A stretch of 44,979 nt of DNA, from contig CACXIM010000045.1 in the NCBI GenBank assembly GCA_902767725.1, forward strand, positions 1 to 44,979. Reading direction: 5' to 3'. The position numbers and the translations under genes are program-made. The notes under the pieces were generated by a model that was not told the DNA's origin, did no database searches, and saw only the letters and a program-made list of their open reading frames with translations. Positions 44,007-44,979 of this stretch are shown piece after piece; position 1 is the first letter of the stretch, and every line of letters starts with the position of its first letter. The DNA comes from an uncultured Bacteroidia bacterium. GTDB taxonomy: Bacteria > Bacteroidota > Bacteroidia > Bacteroidales > F082.

Positions 44007-44979
44007 TTACTTCTTAACGAAGCGCAAAGTGGAATTGCCGCAACGCAGCAAGTAGAGACCATCGCTCAGCTCGCTAATGCCGATCTCCTCATTGGCGTTG
44101 GCGTTGACCACCTTCACCAAGGCACCCATCGCGTTGTAGATCCTCACCTCACTATTCGCTTCTATTCCTTCGAGGCGCACGTAATCGTTGGCCGGATTGG
44201 GATAGAGCACCATCAAGCGCCCTTCGTTCTCATCCACACCCGTGCCCTTAAAGAAGGCCACGAAGGTCATGTCGCTGTTCACGACAACCGTACGCGGATT
44301 ATCGGTGACGTTGTCGCTCCACTTGTCGAACTCGAAGCCAGGATTGGGGATGGCTGCCAAGGTTGCTATTGCACCAGCCGTGTACGTACCGTTGCCGACC
44401 ACGCTGCCTTGGGCGTTGTCGCACAACACGGTCAATATGAAGGTCGTAACGGCATTCGTCGAGAACTGGGCCCTATAGGTGGCATCCTGCGTCACTGTGA
44501 TGGTGCGTGGGTTGTCGGCGTTGCCGTCGTCCCAACCTATAAAGTAGTAGCCACTGAAGGCCGTAGCGCCAATCGTGATGGAAGTGCCTTCAAGGAAGGT
44601 GCCGCCGCCTGTCACCGAACCCATGGTCGGGTTGGCCGACTCAACGGTGATGGTATAGTTCTGCAAGGCTGCGAACTTGGCCATGTAGGTAACATTGCCG
44701 TTCACAGTGATGGTGCGCGGGTTGTCGGTCACGTTGTCGTCCCAACTCACAAAACGGGCGCTGGGGCTCGGCGTGGCGCTGATTTGGATGACCGCACCCG
44801 CCGGGAAGGTACCGCCACCAGATACCGTGCCGAGAAGCGGATTCTCTGAAAGCACAGTCACCGTGTACATGGTACTGCCGCCCTGGGTGAAGATAGCGCT
44901 ATAGGTTTCATCACCCGTCACCTCAACGGTGCGCATGGCGTTGGTGCTGCCATCGTTCCAACTGACGAAGGTGTAGCCC
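44007..44979 (-). CDS. secreted repeat protein with T9SS sorting domain (5' end outside window)
   Basis: The reading frame stays open to the window edge: before the first ATG (44936) it reads GYTFVSWNDGSTNA, a piece of another repeat. So this is the C-terminal 323 residues of a longer protein. At least three full InlB-like repeats are visible, each with VSGGGTFxxG, FxSWDDNVTDNPRTITV and a final xFxA-type strand, as in YTITVESANPTMGSVTGGGT. They differ from those of the C25 protease in having WDDG/DNPRT where that protein has NWTEGG/NRTLV. The end is a T9SS type A domain with VLYPNPANDYVRLEGIEA and LRFVKK. The function of the missing N-terminus is unknown. A strong terminator follows. Confidence 0.88.
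   Translation of the reverse strand, partial: GYTFVSWNDGSTNAMRTVEVTGDETYSAIFTQGGSTMYTVTVLSENPLLGTVSGGGTFPAGAVIQISATPSPSARFVSWDDNVTDNPRTITVNGNVTYMAKFAALQNYTITVESANPTMGSVTGGGTFLEGTSITIGATAFSGYYFIGWDDGNADNPRTITVTQDATYRAQFSTNAVTTFILTVLCDNAQGSVVGNGTYTAGAIATLAAIPNPGFEFDKWSDNVTDNPRTVVVNSDMTFVAFFKGTGVDENEGRLMVLYPNPANDYVRLEGIEANSEVRIYNAMGALVKVVNANANEEIGISELSDGLYLLRCGNSTLRFVKK

Noticed and set aside
1-44979. tRNA genes, rRNA genes, insertion sequences or prophage
   Set aside because: I saw no tRNA-like cloverleaf with CCA context, no rRNA signature and no transposase, integrase or phage structural gene.

Overview
The window is bacterial chromosomal DNA from a member of the Bacteroidota, most likely a Bacteroidales species of gut, rumen or oral type. 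The evidence is threefold. At least 22 copies of the Bacteroidota -7 promoter element TAnnTTTG sit upstream of gene starts and face them. Six secreted proteins end in a type IX secretion (T9SS) C-terminal sorting domain. The housekeeping gene neighbourhoods are typical of the phylum: DUF3822-rsmD, rbfA-FtsX permease, Mrp-NifU and a short-form AMP nucleosidase. Housekeeping DNA is roughly 50% GC by eye. I found no rRNA, tRNA, CRISPR array or transposase.

Layout. 1-7.1 kb: start of an ornithine aminotransferase gene (cut by the window edge), an MBL-fold hydrolase/TPR protein pair, a large outer-membrane protein with a WD40-like propeller and beta-barrel, and an rbfA-permease operon. 7.2-14.4 kb: a T9SS-exported subtilisin-like protease, then a minus-strand run of AMP nucleosidase, holA and dtd, then a 25-residue helical-repeat protein and a plus-strand operon ending in rsmD. 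14.5-19.8 kb: a fused acyltransferase/GNAT protein (probable amino-acid lipid synthesis), two small Lys-rich secreted paralogs that share a conserved 70-nt leader, a pseudouridine synthase, a membrane HExxH protein and a small T9SS protein. 19.9-25.0 kb: an AT-rich restriction-modification operon of a C5 cytosine methyltransferase, a McrB-like GTPase and a PD-(D/E)XK nuclease. 25.1-26.3 kb: two small conserved proteins flanking a likely non-coding RNA gene that folds into a long rod. 26.3-32.5 kb: cobalamin adenosyltransferase, a methyltransferase-like protein, secreted proteins and the NifU/Mrp iron-sulfur pair. 32.5-45 kb: T9SS-exported C10 and C25 cysteine proteases, a hydrolase, an AlkD-like repair protein, a nitroreductase divergent from a BASS-type transporter, two tandem YpfJ-type zinc metallopeptidases, and the 3' part of another T9SS protein.

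How it fits together. The cell exports several proteases (S8, C10 and C25 families) by a T9SS whose machinery is not in this window. This suggests an asaccharolytic or protein-degrading lifestyle, which is inference. The gaps between genes are rich in dispersed palindromes and foldback repeats of at least six sequence types.

The most interesting items are the duplicated structured leader (16880-16950 and 18683-18752), the rod-shaped RNA candidate (about 25514-25804), and the restriction cassette. In that cassette the methyltransferase and the McrB N-terminal domain share an AT-rich composition that changes close to the start of the AAA+ domain.
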